Shown here piece after piece: positions 26,580 through 35,412 of a stretch of DNA of 64,000 bases. The notes under the pieces are model-generated. The model was not told the origin of the DNA. It was given only the letters and a program-made list of their open reading frames with translations, and did not search any database. The stretch is taken from the NCBI GenBank assembly GCA_905214525.1, contig CAJMMN010000002.1, forward strand, positions 1 through 64,000, read 5' to 3'. The DNA is from an uncultured bacterium. GTDB lineage: Bacteria > Actinomycetota > Coriobacteriia > Coriobacteriales > Coriobacteriaceae. A program made the position numbers and the translations under genes. Within the stretch, counting starts at the first letter, position 1, and each line of letters starts with the position of its first letter.

Positions 26580-29500
26580 CTAGAGGCTGTAGGTGACTAC
26601 TTGAGGCTCGCAGGGGTTGGCGGGGTCGACTTGCTCCACGCGGACGAACTTGACGGTCACGGCCTCAAAGCCCGCCTTGTGCAACACATCGGAGTAGACG
26701 CGCGCCTGCAGGGCGTGCTTCTCCTGCAGCTGTTCCGGCGTCTCGTCCGGCGTCCCGCCCGTCTTGTAGTCGATGACCAGCGCGCATGACGAATCCGCCG
26801 GGTTCGTCGCCAAAGCGTCGATGGCGCCCTCGGCATATGCACCGTAGCGGGCGATGTCCTCGTCCTCGCAGCCCAGCGAGAAGAACGGCACCTCGGCGCG
26901 AACGCACGGCCACGCGAGCAGGTCGGCACGAGCAGCCGACTTGAGCCAGCGGTCCAGGGCAACGTCGAAGCGCTCGCGCTGCTCCGGCGTCAGGCACCAC
27001 AGGCGCGCCAGCGCATCGGCACGCTCAGCGGGCAGCGCATCGGCACCCATCTCGATCAGCCACTGGCAGGCGGCATGGAACGCCGAGCCCAGCGCCATGG
27101 GGTTGCCGGCGGGCTCAACGGCGGCCACGCCTGCATCCGTCATCTCGGAACCATCCGACTCCGCATCATCGCCAGCCTCGTCCATGGGCACATGCGCCTC
27201 GGCGGCTCGGTCCTCGGACTCGGCATGCAGCGCCGCGGCAATTGACGAGTAGCTGTACGAATCGCGCGCCGGATACGGGCAGGTGCCCATGCGCACGCCC
27301 ACCGCCTGGGGATACACGAGCTCAAACGCATCGGGCTCGGGGTCGGCAGGACCGGGAACAGCGGCGTGGGCATCCGCACCGGCACCCTCCGGCTCCGCAT
27401 CGCCGCGGACAAGCCTGCCCTCGACATCCAGCGAAGCGTTGACCTCAAACGTCTGCTCGCCAAACGTAAAGTCCGCCAGCGAGATGAGCTCGTAGTCGCC
27501 CGGCTTGGAGTTGTCGAACACCAAACGGTCGCTATCGAGCTGCGGCATGTCCAGGCTGTCGGTCGGCAGGATGCGGCGCAGCACGTCATAGGTCAGATCG
27601 GTCTCGACGTCGAAGGTCGGCGCGCACAGCTTGCCGCGGCTCACGCCGACATCCATCGCCAGAATGACCAGCTCGCGCGCTCGCGTCATGGCGACATAGA
27701 GCAAGCGAGCCCGCTCCTCGAGCGAAAGCTGCAGGTCGTGGTTGCGCAGGCGAACGAATGCCTCGGCGGGAGAACCCGTCGCGCAGACATCCTCCATGAG
27801 CTCCGGCGGCAACCATAGCGACGTGCCCTTACCCTTAAACGCATGCTCAAACTGCTTTTTGACGTCATCGCCCTTTACGAACGTGCCGTCCGCGAGTTTA
27901 ACGCCGTCGAAGCGCGCCGGCAGCGCCACGACCTGCGCTCCGCCCTCGACACGCCCCATCTGAGCCGCACCCGAGGACTTACGCACGCCAAAGCACTCCG
28001 CAACCGCCACGACCGGATACTCCAGGCCCTTGGAGGCATGCACCGTCATGATGCGCACCGCGCCGTCGCCCTCCTCGTTGAGGGCACCTGGGGCCTCCTT
28101 GCCCGCCAAGAAGCGGTCGAAGGCAAGCGCAATGGAACGCGGCGAGTTACCGAACTCGGCCTCCGCCTCGGCCACGGCATCGAGCGCCTTAAGCACGTTG
28201 GCGGCAATGGCCTTGCCCTCGGGACCACGCTGTGCCAGACGCACAAACCAGCCGGAGGCGTTGACAGTATCGCGCGCGATGGCGGCGAACGAATCGCGGC
28301 CCACGCGACGAAGCGCATACCGCAGCACCTCGCGGGCGCGCGTCACGAGCGGCAAGTCTTGCAAACCCGGCACATCGGAATCGCTCATGATGCCCGCATC
28401 GATGTTGCGGCGCGAGGTCTCCCCCGTCTGGTCGTCCAGTTTGGTCGCCAGCGCCAGGAACTCCTGGGCGCCGAGCGCAAACATCGGCGAGGCGAGCAGC
28501 GGCATAAGGCCCTGCGCCGTATCGGCCGGATTGGCGAGTGCGCAGACCAGGGCACGCACCGTCTGCACCTCAGCTGCCTGGGCAAAGACCGAGCCGCCTG
28601 CGATCACGCAGTCGAGCTCTTGGTCGCGGAAGGCCTGCGCATAGACATCGGCGTTGGTCATGCGGCCCAGCAGCAGGACCATGCTGCCCTGGGGCTGGCC
28701 CGCTTTAACGAGTGCTTGGAATCGCTCCGCAATCGCGCGAGCTTTCGCCTGCGTTCGCTCCTGCGTACTGCCACCGGCAACGAAGATCGCCTGGCGGCGC
28801 GATGTCTTCGCCTTGAGCTTGTCCTCGCGTTCGTCGCTCGGTTCAAGATCCAAGAACCCCTGCATCAAACCACCGGTGTCGCCGTCAAAGACGCGCGCCA
28901 CATAGCGCAGCACCTCGTCGTGGCTGCGGAAGTTGCGTACAAGCTTGACGAGCTCGCCGGCGGGGGCATCGGACGTGGCGACCGTCTCGGACGCCGTCGT
29001 CGAACCCACCTTGCGCTCCTGGCGACGGAACACCTCGACCTCGGCACCACGGAAGCGGTAGATCGACTGCTGCGCATCGCCTACGGTGCACAGTGCGCGC
29101 TCCCCCGCGCCCGTCAGGTAACGGATCAAATCGACCTGCATCTGGTCGGTATCCTGGAACTCATCGATCATGACCATCTTAAAGCGACCCTCATAGGCCG
29201 CTCGGATGGCGGGATAATCGCGCAGCGCCTCGTACGCCATGCGCAGCAGGTCGTTGTTATCAAGCGCGGACTGGTCAGCCTTGAGCGCGCGGTATTCCGC
29301 CTCCACAGCACGAGCAAGCCCCACCAGCGCATCGAGCGCCGGACCGCCGCAGGCAAGCACGATATTGATAAATGCATCGGCGGCCTCGGCCTTGAGCAGC
29401 TCCACCTGCTCCTTAGGAAACGCCTTGCTCGCCCGAGGCATGCTGCACGACATCATGAGTCGCGCCACATCCTCCATGGTTTTGCCGCTCGCCTCAAACG

Positions 29501-30203
29501 CGTCGATGGCATCGAGTGCCACCTGCGCTTTCTCGGTCGCGGCCTTGCTTGCGCCCAGCGCCGCACGATAGGCATCGGCGAGTGCCGAGGTATCGGCCTG
29601 GCCGCGCGCCACGCACACGTCGTCCATACCGCCCGGCAGCTGGCTCGAGAGCTCCAGCAGCTCACGCACCAGGCCCTTGATGGTGGTGCCGGCGCCAAAG
29701 AGGCCGCCCTCGCCTGCCATGGGATACCAGGCGTAGAGGCTTTTAAGCGAAGCGGCGAGCTCGGGGGCGGCATCGGGTGCCGTCGCTCGGGCCAGCACAT
29801 GCTCAACAGCCTGATCCATAAGCTCGTCGGTATCGGTGAGCACCGTGAACTCGGGATCGATACCCAGCTCCAACGCGTGTGCGCGCAGGATACGCGAGCA
29901 CATGCCGTGAATGGTCGAGATCCACGCATCGTCGACGGTCAGGGCCTCCTCGTCCATGCCCTCGTCGATGAGTGCGCGGCGCACGCGGTCACGGATCTCG
30001 GCCGCGGCATCCTTGGTAAAGGTGATGGCGAGCACCTGGTCCAGATGCTCAACGAACGGACCGGATTCGGGCGAGAGCGCGTAGACGATGCGGCGCGTGA
30101 GGGTAAAGGTCTTGCCCGAACCGGCGCCCGCCGAGACAAACAGCGGACGGTCGAGTGTTTTGACGATCTGCAGCTGTTGCGGCATCAAAGTCGAAAGATC
30201 CAT
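26580..30203 (-). CDS. addA: AddA-like UvrD/Rep helicase-nuclease
   Basis: A 1207-residue subunit of the double-strand-break processing helicase-nuclease. Walker A VSAGAGSGKTFTLTRRI is near residue 25, motif II is FKMVMIDEFQDTD, motif III GDAQQSIYRFRGA, motif V IMTVHASKGLEYPVVAVAE and motif VI ARLLYVAMTRARELVIL. A C-terminal PD-(D/E)XK nuclease carries VIDYKTGGTPDE. The start lies three bases past the addB stop, and AAGGAGGG within the end of addB serves as ribosome binding site. Sequence divergence leaves RecB/AdnB-type naming possible, but the partner upstream makes AddA the simplest call. Confidence 0.88.
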   Translation of the reverse strand: MDLSTLMPQQLQIVKTLDRPLFVSAGAGSGKTFTLTRRIVYALSPESGPFVEHLDQVLAITFTKDAAAEIRDRVRRALIDEGMDEEALTVDDAWISTIHGMCSRILRAHALELGIDPEFTVLTDTDELMDQAVEHVLARATAPDAAPELAASLKSLYAWYPMAGEGGLFGAGTTIKGLVRELLELSSQLPGGMDDVCVARGQADTSALADAYRAALGASKAATEKAQVALDAIDAFEASGKTMEDVARLMMSCSMPRASKAFPKEQVELLKAEAADAFINIVLACGGPALDALVGLARAVEAEYRALKADQSALDNNDLLRMAYEALRDYPAIRAAYEGRFKMVMIDEFQDTDQMQVDLIRYLTGAGERALCTVGDAQQSIYRFRGAEVEVFRRQERKVGSTTASETVATSDAPAGELVKLVRNFRSHDEVLRYVARVFDGDTGGLMQGFLDLEPSDEREDKLKAKTSRRQAIFVAGGSTQERTQAKARAIAERFQALVKAGQPQGSMVLLLGRMTNADVYAQAFRDQELDCVIAGGSVFAQAAEVQTVRALVCALANPADTAQGLMPLLASPMFALGAQEFLALATKLDDQTGETSRRNIDAGIMSDSDVPGLQDLPLVTRAREVLRYALRRVGRDSFAAIARDTVNASGWFVRLAQRGPEGKAIAANVLKALDAVAEAEAEFGNSPRSIALAFDRFLAGKEAPGALNEEGDGAVRIMTVHASKGLEYPVVAVAECFGVRKSSGAAQMGRVEGGAQVVALPARFDGVKLADGTFVKGDDVKKQFEHAFKGKGTSLWLPPELMEDVCATGSPAEAFVRLRNHDLQLSLEERARLLYVAMTRARELVILAMDVGVSRGKLCAPTFDVETDLTYDVLRRILPTDSLDMPQLDSDRLVFDNSKPGDYELISLADFTFGEQTFEVNASLDVEGRLVRGDAEPEGAGADAHAAVPGPADPEPDAFELVYPQAVGVRMGTCPYPARDSYSYSSIAAALHAESEDRAAEAHVPMDEAGDDAESDGSEMTDAGVAAVEPAGNPMALGSAFHAACQWLIEMGADALPAERADALARLWCLTPEQRERFDVALDRWLKSAARADLLAWPCVRAEVPFFSLGCEDEDIARYGAYAEGAIDALATNPADSSCALVIDYKTGGTPDETPEQLQEKHALQARVYSDVLHKAGFEAVTVKFVRVEQVDPANPCEPQVVTYSL

Positions 30204-30206
30204 GGT

Positions 30207-33200
30207 CTACACGTCCCTCCTTACAAACGTTCCTTCGTGGTTATACGAGCAGCGCGCATGCGCGGCCTGAGCCGACGTCGGGTCGACGGCGGCAACGTTG
30301 CCCGCCTCGAGCTCGCGCAGGCGCTCGGCGATGCCGGCCTCCACGCGATCGAGCAGGGCGTCGAAGTCCATGCTGCCGCCCTCGCCGGGGAAACCTTTCT
30401 TGAGACCCGGGATGCGACCGTCGCCGCGCTCTTCCTCGAGCAGCTCGGCGCTCGCGGCACCGCGCAACGCCGGTTTGCCGCCCTTGGTCGAAAAGTAGAG
30501 CGCCGCGCGGGTGTCCAAATCCAGCGCCCGGCGCATGGCCTGGGCGTAGATGAGCGTCTGGGTATGTGGCGGCAACCAGCGCGGATCGTCGATGGGCGCC
30601 GCGCCCGATTCCTCGTCGCGCACCGTAGGGTCGGCGAGCTTAAACTCCTCAACGCCCGTGCGGTGCTTGTAGTCGATCACGACGGCGCGGTTCTCGGCAT
30701 CCACATCCACGCGGTCGATGCGCCCGCCGAGCGGCCAGCCGGCATACTCAACGTTAAGATCGTTAAAGGCAAACTCAAGGTAGCGCGGAGCAAAAGGAGT
30801 CAGCGCCTCGGCTTCATAGGCAAGCACGCCCTCCAGCTGCGGCAAAATCTCGGCCACCTGGCGCTCCTCCACCGGAGAGAGCGGCACGAGCGGGCCCTCG
30901 TTGCCACGCTTGGAGGCATGCTCGGCCAAGGTCTCGTCAAAAACCTCGCGCAGCAGCTCCTGAGCACGCGGCAGGTTCTCGGGCGTCACACGCTCCATGC
31001 CCTCCTGGGGCAGACGAGCGTGCAAATGCTCCAGCACGTCGTGAACAAAGTTGCCCTTCTCCATATTGCCAAAGCCGGCGTCGATCGACTGGGGCTTCAC
31101 GCGGTACGAGACGAACCAGCATAGCGGGCAGGTCGAATAGGCCTCGATCTGCGAGGCAGACGTCAGGCGCGGCACCAGCGGCGCATCCTCGCCCTCGCCA
31201 TCGCGACGGCGCAGGACCAGATACGGAATGGCTTCATCGCTCAGATGCTGAGGAGCTTCGCAGGTCACGCGCTCGCGCCTAAGACCTTCGCCTGCCGCGG
31301 GATCGAAGTCCCTTACGATATCGCCCTCGCCCACGCACTTCGCCTTGTCGGCGCCAACGGCCTTAGCGTCGTCAGCGGCCTTGTCGGCGTCAGCGGCCTT
31401 GTCGGCGTCAGCGGCCTTAGCATCGTTAGTGGCCTCGGCATGCGCCCGCAACTCGGTCCACACGGCAGCCGGGTAGCACTCGCGCGCCTGGCGATCGTGC
31501 GTCACGCGGGCAAGCGCAACCGGACCACGCGACGCTTGTATCGCGCGGCCAAAGCGTGCGCGCAGCAAGGCCGCAGGCTCAAGCGTCACACCGCTGCGAT
31601 CTAACTCTGCCGTCAGCGTTGCCAGCGGGCCCTCCTCATGTGAGAGCGGATAACTGTCCAGGTCGACGTCGGCAAACAGCACGGCATCGTAGCTGCCGGG
31701 GCGCAGGGCCGCCGCATCGGCAAGCGAAGCAAAGCGAACCTGGGCGCGTGGCGCACGGTCAACCTCGTAGGTCTCGTAATCGTAGGCGGCGCTACGCTTG
31801 TCCACCTTGGTGCGAATGTCATCGAGCACGGGCACGGTCGCGGCCTGCGACACGTCGAGCGCACGGGCGCCATTCATAAGGATGTCGATGACGTGGCGCA
31901 GCAGGGCCACCTCCGCCTGGCGACGGGCCTGACCGTCGAGACCGCCAAGTGCGCGATCGGGCAGTGCCTCGGCAACGGCAAGCATGGCCTTGAGCGCCGT
32001 CACGGGTTTGTCGCGCCACAGCGCCTGGAACACGTCCGAGATCACGCACGGCACGTTCTTAAACCAGTTCTCGTCGCTCGCCGCTTTACGCGCGCCCCTC
32101 ACCTGGCCCTGCACGCTCTGCAGCAGGCTCTTGACGCCCGCAGTGGTCTTGCTGCGCGACAGTCGCATATTCTTGTCGAACGTGCGCGCGCTGGCGGCGT
32201 CGGCACCCGAAAGCGGGCTGTAAATCCAGTCGGTAAGCTCCGGAGCGGGCCACCACTCAGTCTTAGAAGCTGCCCCTTCGTCGGCGGCCTTCATACGCTC
32301 GATCAGGTTGGCGAGCGCCGTGAACTGCCTGCCCGCAATGGATTGGGAAAACGCCGTGAACTCGGCCGTCTCGGCAGCAACGTGGCGCGCCGCCAAACGA
32401 GCGGCAAGCTCGCCGAACAGCTGGGGTGCCCGGGCAGAAACAACGAGCACGCGTACGGGGTCGGCGGGTGTTGCAGCAACTTTATCGTCCTTGGACTCCT
32501 TGTGCGCTTTCACCAACTTATCGATGACGTCCGCATAAGCATGGGCACGGGCATGGGGGCCGGCGACCTCAATAAAGGCAGGCTGAGCAGCGGACTTGGA
32601 GGCAGTCTGGGGCGCGGCGGCGCCCTCCCCCAGCGGCGCGATCTCAAACAGCACACCGCGGACATCAAATGCCGCGGCAAGCTCCTCGCGCATCGCCGCT
32701 TGCTCGCGGGCAAGCAGCACGACAACCTCTCCCCCGTTGTTTGCCACGGCGGACAGCAGCTCGAGCAGGCTATACGTAAATGACGTGACGCCGCGCACGC
32801 AAACGGCGCGGGCGCACCCCGGCAGGTTGTCGGCCAAAGCGCCGGCCATAATGTCAGCCGCCTCGCAGGGCTCGACCATATCTCGACGGTCCAAACCGCG
32901 CGCATAGGCGCACAAAAGTTCAAACACGCGAGCCTCGGCGTCGCTTTTGGGCTTGGGCTTGCAAACGTTGTCGCAGCAACGCTCGGTGCCTGTCCCTGCC
33001 ACACCCGGCAGCACATCGCGAGCCATACGCGCGAGCATACGCACCGTGCCCTGGCTGCGCGAAAGCGGCTGCAGGTCGGCGTCGTCGAGGCGCGCTACCA
33101 TGTCCGAAAACAGCATCTGGCGCTGCAGGTTGTCGACGAAACCGCGCCCGTCGCCCAAAAGCTCCCAAAGCGAGCGAAGCCACGATGTAGGCGTCTTGTA

Positions 33201-33377
33201 GTCAATACCCAGCGAAACGCCGGCTTCCGCCGCATCATGACGGCACAGGTCGAGCTCGGCAAACGTTGGCGCCAGCAGCACGGCACGCCCGTGGCGGGCA
33301 ATAAGGTCGGCAAGCAGCGCCGCCTCGGCATCGCTCAAATCCGCGCCGGCGTTGGTGGTATAGATTCGAACAGGCAT
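30207..33377 (-). CDS. addB: AddB-like PD-(D/E)XK nuclease subunit
   Basis: A 1056-residue protein with a degenerate UvrD-like fold and a C-terminal nuclease (VVIDYKHRTGVEEF; LIYAQAMRRA), in the position of AddB immediately before addA. The N-terminal half lacks a usable Walker A (LLAPTFAELDLC in its place), as expected for the inactive helicase half. The Cys set of Fe-S AddB nucleases is incomplete: STCPLCW and a single C-terminal HARC are seen, so iron-sulfur binding is doubtful. Around residues 645-682 sits an alanine/aspartate/lysine repeat (ADKAADADKAADDAK) encoded by tandem DNA repeats. Together with AddA it would resect breaks for RecA. Confidence 0.82.
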   Translation of the reverse strand: MPVRIYTTNAGADLSDAEAALLADLIARHGRAVLLAPTFAELDLCRHDAAEAGVSLGIDYKTPTSWLRSLWELLGDGRGFVDNLQRQMLFSDMVARLDDADLQPLSRSQGTVRMLARMARDVLPGVAGTGTERCCDNVCKPKPKSDAEARVFELLCAYARGLDRRDMVEPCEAADIMAGALADNLPGCARAVCVRGVTSFTYSLLELLSAVANNGGEVVVLLAREQAAMREELAAAFDVRGVLFEIAPLGEGAAAPQTASKSAAQPAFIEVAGPHARAHAYADVIDKLVKAHKESKDDKVAATPADPVRVLVVSARAPQLFGELAARLAARHVAAETAEFTAFSQSIAGRQFTALANLIERMKAADEGAASKTEWWPAPELTDWIYSPLSGADAASARTFDKNMRLSRSKTTAGVKSLLQSVQGQVRGARKAASDENWFKNVPCVISDVFQALWRDKPVTALKAMLAVAEALPDRALGGLDGQARRQAEVALLRHVIDILMNGARALDVSQAATVPVLDDIRTKVDKRSAAYDYETYEVDRAPRAQVRFASLADAAALRPGSYDAVLFADVDLDSYPLSHEEGPLATLTAELDRSGVTLEPAALLRARFGRAIQASRGPVALARVTHDRQARECYPAAVWTELRAHAEATNDAKAADADKAADADKAADDAKAVGADKAKCVGEGDIVRDFDPAAGEGLRRERVTCEAPQHLSDEAIPYLVLRRRDGEGEDAPLVPRLTSASQIEAYSTCPLCWFVSYRVKPQSIDAGFGNMEKGNFVHDVLEHLHARLPQEGMERVTPENLPRAQELLREVFDETLAEHASKRGNEGPLVPLSPVEERQVAEILPQLEGVLAYEAEALTPFAPRYLEFAFNDLNVEYAGWPLGGRIDRVDVDAENRAVVIDYKHRTGVEEFKLADPTVRDEESGAAPIDDPRWLPPHTQTLIYAQAMRRALDLDTRAALYFSTKGGKPALRGAASAELLEEERGDGRIPGLKKGFPGEGGSMDFDALLDRVEAGIAERLRELEAGNVAAVDPTSAQAAHARCSYNHEGTFVRRDV
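31339..31436. repeat. In-frame tandem repeat inside addB
   Basis: Units close to gtcggcgtcagcggcctt (18 bases, six codons) are repeated several times with small changes, giving the AD(A)DKAAD linker in AddB. It is a slippage-prone, length-variable insertion between domains. Confidence 0.8.
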
Positions 33378-33470
33378 GGTCCTCCACTCAAACCGTTCGC
33401 AATATTCAATGCTTCCATCCTACCCGCCCGCGCGGACAGATTTGCCCCACGCCAACAGATTTGACCCCTT

Positions 33471-33537
33471 GGAGACAGAGGAAAATGGATCACCGAGGAG
33501 GTCAGTCTAACCCAGTGATCCGTTTTCCTCCGTCCCC
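33471..33537. repeat. Long imperfect inverted repeat between addB and yerC
   Basis: The arm at 33471-33493 (ggagacagaggaaaatggat plus cac) is complementary to 33515-33537 apart from two mismatches and one G-T wobble, around a 21-base loop. It contains the GGGGACGGAGGAAAA-type arm also seen in part at 44836. No T-run follows, so it is not an ordinary terminator. The rest of 33378-33598 shows no gene. Confidence 0.7.
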
Positions 33538-33598
33538 AAAGGATCAAAAAACCGCCCCCGAAGGGACGGTTCTGCGCAATTCGTTTGTTGCCGCTGGC

Positions 33599-33898
33599 CT
33601 ACTCGCCATCCTCCAGCTTGATGAGGATCTTGCGATAGCCGCCGTACTCGCCGTTGAGTGCCTTGGACACGCGGCTCACCGTAGTGGACGAAGCGCCGGT
33701 GCGGGCCTGAACCTCAACATAAGGCTCGCCCTCATCCAGATAACGCGCAACCTGCAGACGTTGCGAAAGATCGCAGATCTCGCGCGGCGTGCAGATATCG
33801 GTCAAAAACGCCTGGATATCCTTCTCGTCATCCAAAAGACTAAATGCGTGGACCAGCTGCTTGACATCAGGCTTGTCAAACATGTTCTCGATATTCAT
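33599..33898 (-). CDS. YerC/YecD-family TrpR-related regulator
   Basis: A 99-residue all-helical DNA-binding protein. DICTPREICDLSQRLQVARYL followed by YVEVQARTGASSTTVSRVSKAL is the TrpR-like helix-turn-helix, and the ending NGEYGGYRKIL is characteristic of the YerC/YecD subgroup. In this subgroup the tryptophan pocket is usually not conserved and the regulated genes are generally unknown. It is a single gene, with a good spacing to an inverted repeat downstream. Confidence 0.9.
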   Translation of the reverse strand: MNIENMFDKPDVKQLVHAFSLLDDEKDIQAFLTDICTPREICDLSQRLQVARYLDEGEPYVEVQARTGASSTTVSRVSKALNGEYGGYRKILIKLEDGE

Positions 33899-34222
33899 CG
33901 ATCACCGCCAAACCCGCCATAAGGCATCGAAGTTGATACTGACATCGGGCATCGTTCGCCCGTTCTATGCAATAGGGCAACGCCTGTGGCTTTTGCCCGT
34001 AGCAGTGTAGCACACCACCAAACTAAAGCGACAAGACTCTCTGCCAGCGGCGCGTTTTTCAGGACGAACGCCGTTTTGAAACCGAATGCGCACGTAAGCT
34101 CCACGAATATCTGAGACAATGGGCGGCCGAACAAGGCGGCACACCCGAGCGGCCGTCCAAGCCGCCGCAGCAAACCGCTTCACGCGACACCGACGCACCC
34201 TGCGCAAGAAAGGATTCACACC
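33899..34222. other. Gene-free divergent spacer
   Basis: Between the YerC-type regulator and the holin-like gene. It contains both promoters by position, an AAGGA ribosome binding site just before 34223, and GC-rich sequence without an open frame or hairpin that I would defend. Confidence 0.5.
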
Positions 34223-34588
34223 ATGCGCTTTATGCTTAACTGGCTCTTTACCTCGATCGCCATCGCGATTGCCACGTTCCTCGTCCCCGGCATCCAGCCC
34301 TTCGGTTTTGCCGAGGCCTGGGTCTGTTTCGCCTTCGTGGGACTGTTCCTGAACATCGTCGATTCGCTCGTCAAGCCGTTTCTGACGGTTATCTCGCTGC
34401 CGCTCACGATCATTACGCTGGGTATTTTTCAGCTCGTAGTCAACAGCTTTATGCTCGAGCTGGCCAGCTATCTGTCGGTCAATCTGCTGGGCGCGGGTAT
34501 CTCCATCGCCAGCTTTGGATCGGCCTTTATGGGCAGCATCCTGGTGTCCATCATGCGCAGCATCCTCGACAGCATCGCCGAGGGCTAA
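34223..34588 (+). CDS. Phage holin family 4-like small membrane protein
   Basis: A 121-residue protein with four hydrophobic helices: MLNWLFTSIAIAIATFLVPG, WVCFAFVGLFLNIVDSLVKP, LTVISLPLTIITLGIFQLVV, and SIASFGSAFMGSILVSIMRS. The NIVDSLVKPFLTVISLPLTI block is the hallmark of the widespread family often named 'phage holin family protein', which in chromosomes is a housekeeping membrane protein of unknown function rather than a phage gene. AAGGATTC precedes the ATG and a terminator follows, so the gene is monocistronic. Confidence 0.85.
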   Translation: MRFMLNWLFTSIAIAIATFLVPGIQPFGFAEAWVCFAFVGLFLNIVDSLVKPFLTVISLPLTIITLGIFQLVVNSFMLELASYLSVNLLGAGISIASFGSAFMGSILVSIMRSILDSIAEG

Positions 34589-34629
34589 AACGGCCATTCC
34601 GGCCGCGCCCGTCTCAACAGCCCAAAACG

Positions 34630-34668
34630 AAGGCCGCCCATCGCAAAAATGGGCGGCCTTCTTATTTG
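34630..34668 (+). terminator. Strong intrinsic terminator after the holin-like gene
   Basis: AAGGCCGCCCAT pairs perfectly with ATGGGCGGCCTT around CGCAAAA and is followed by CTTATTT. Confidence 0.9.
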
Positions 34669-34692
34669 CCAAGTCTCAAAGGGCGAGAGAAT

Positions 34693-34723
34693 CTGCCATT
34701 TCCACTCCGTCCCCAAATGGCAG
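34693..34723. repeat. Short inverted repeat with GTCCCC loop
   Basis: CTGCCATTT (34693-34701) pairs with AAATGGCAG (34715-34723); the loop is ccactccgtcccc. On the minus strand it lies seven bases past the Rrf2 stop and may end that transcript, though the T-run is poor. Confidence 0.55.
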
Positions 34724-34730
34724 GTGTGGG

Positions 34731-35159
34731 TTAGATGACGTAATCGTAGCCTTCGTTGGGAGCGACAAGTTGATCGAGCGTCACACCGTCGAGGTAGTCG
34801 TTGATAAGCTTGTCCAGGTTCTTCCACACGTCGAGCGTGGGGCACTCGTCAGAGCGCGAACAACCCTTGCAGTCGCCATCCAGGCAGGCGACCGGCGCCA
34901 GGCTGCCCTCGGTCAGGCGCAAGATCTCGCCCACCGTGTACTGCTCGGGCGGGCGCGTGAGCACATAGCCGCCGCCCTTGCCGCGCATGCCCGAGAGCAT
35001 GTTGGCGCGCACGAGCGTAGCCAGAATATTCTCGAGGTACTTCTCCGAAATACCCTGACGCGCCGCAATCTCTTTAAGCGGGATACGGCCTGTCGCCTGG
35101 TGCTCGGCCAGGTCGACCATAACGCGCAGGGCATATCTGCCCTTTGTGGAAACCAACAT
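34731..35159 (-). CDS. Rrf2-family transcriptional regulator with [2Fe-2S]-type cysteines
   Basis: A 142-residue winged-helix regulator. MLVSTKGRYALRVMVDLAEH and RQGISEKYLENILATLVRA form the helix-turn-helix, followed by a dimerisation helix. C92, C97, C100 and C106 (ACLDGDCKGC, then DEC) occupy the position of the IscR cluster ligands, so iron-sulfur sensing is more likely than the CymR type, which lacks them. It is transcribed away from cysK across a 253-base spacer, so cysK and perhaps mnmA are the likely targets along with itself. Confidence 0.9.
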   Translation of the reverse strand: MLVSTKGRYALRVMVDLAEHQATGRIPLKEIAARQGISEKYLENILATLVRANMLSGMRGKGGGYVLTRPPEQYTVGEILRLTEGSLAPVACLDGDCKGCSRSDECPTLDVWKNLDKLINDYLDGVTLDQLVAPNEGYDYVI

Positions 35160-35276
35160 ATATATAGCTGCCTTTCGGTCTTTTAATTCGTAGAAATTCT
35201 AGCCGAAAAATTGGTTTTGAAAATACCTATTCCCGTCAAGATGGTTAATCGACTCGTAATAATCTTCTATTTCCTA

Positions 35277-35305
35277 TTGCGTTACTAGGCTTTACTGTCT
35301 ACTAT
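35277..35305 (+). promoter_or_regulatory. cysK: Candidate cysK promoter
   Basis: TTGCGT (35277-35282), 17 bases, TACTAT (35300-35305) fit a sigma-70-type promoter. Downstream the leader carries an inverted repeat AGCTAAAC (35316-35323) / GTTTAGCT (35346-35353) and a shorter ACCGT/ACGGT pair before the ribosome binding site TTGGAGG. Operator or leader structure cannot be separated. Confidence 0.5.
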
Positions 35306-35412
35306 GCTTCCCAACAGCTAAACGAACAGCCTATAAGGTTTGTGGGTTTAGCTGCTAGACACACCGTAAAACCACACGGTATCCAGTCATTTGAACACTT
35401 TGGAGGTTCATC

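Noticed and set aside
27843..31124. 1093-codon open frame opposite addA and addB
   Set aside because: Crosses the boundary of two real genes and has no recognisable domain.
34223..34588. Prophage signature (holin)
   Set aside because: This holin-named family is common in chromosomes; no other phage genes are nearby.
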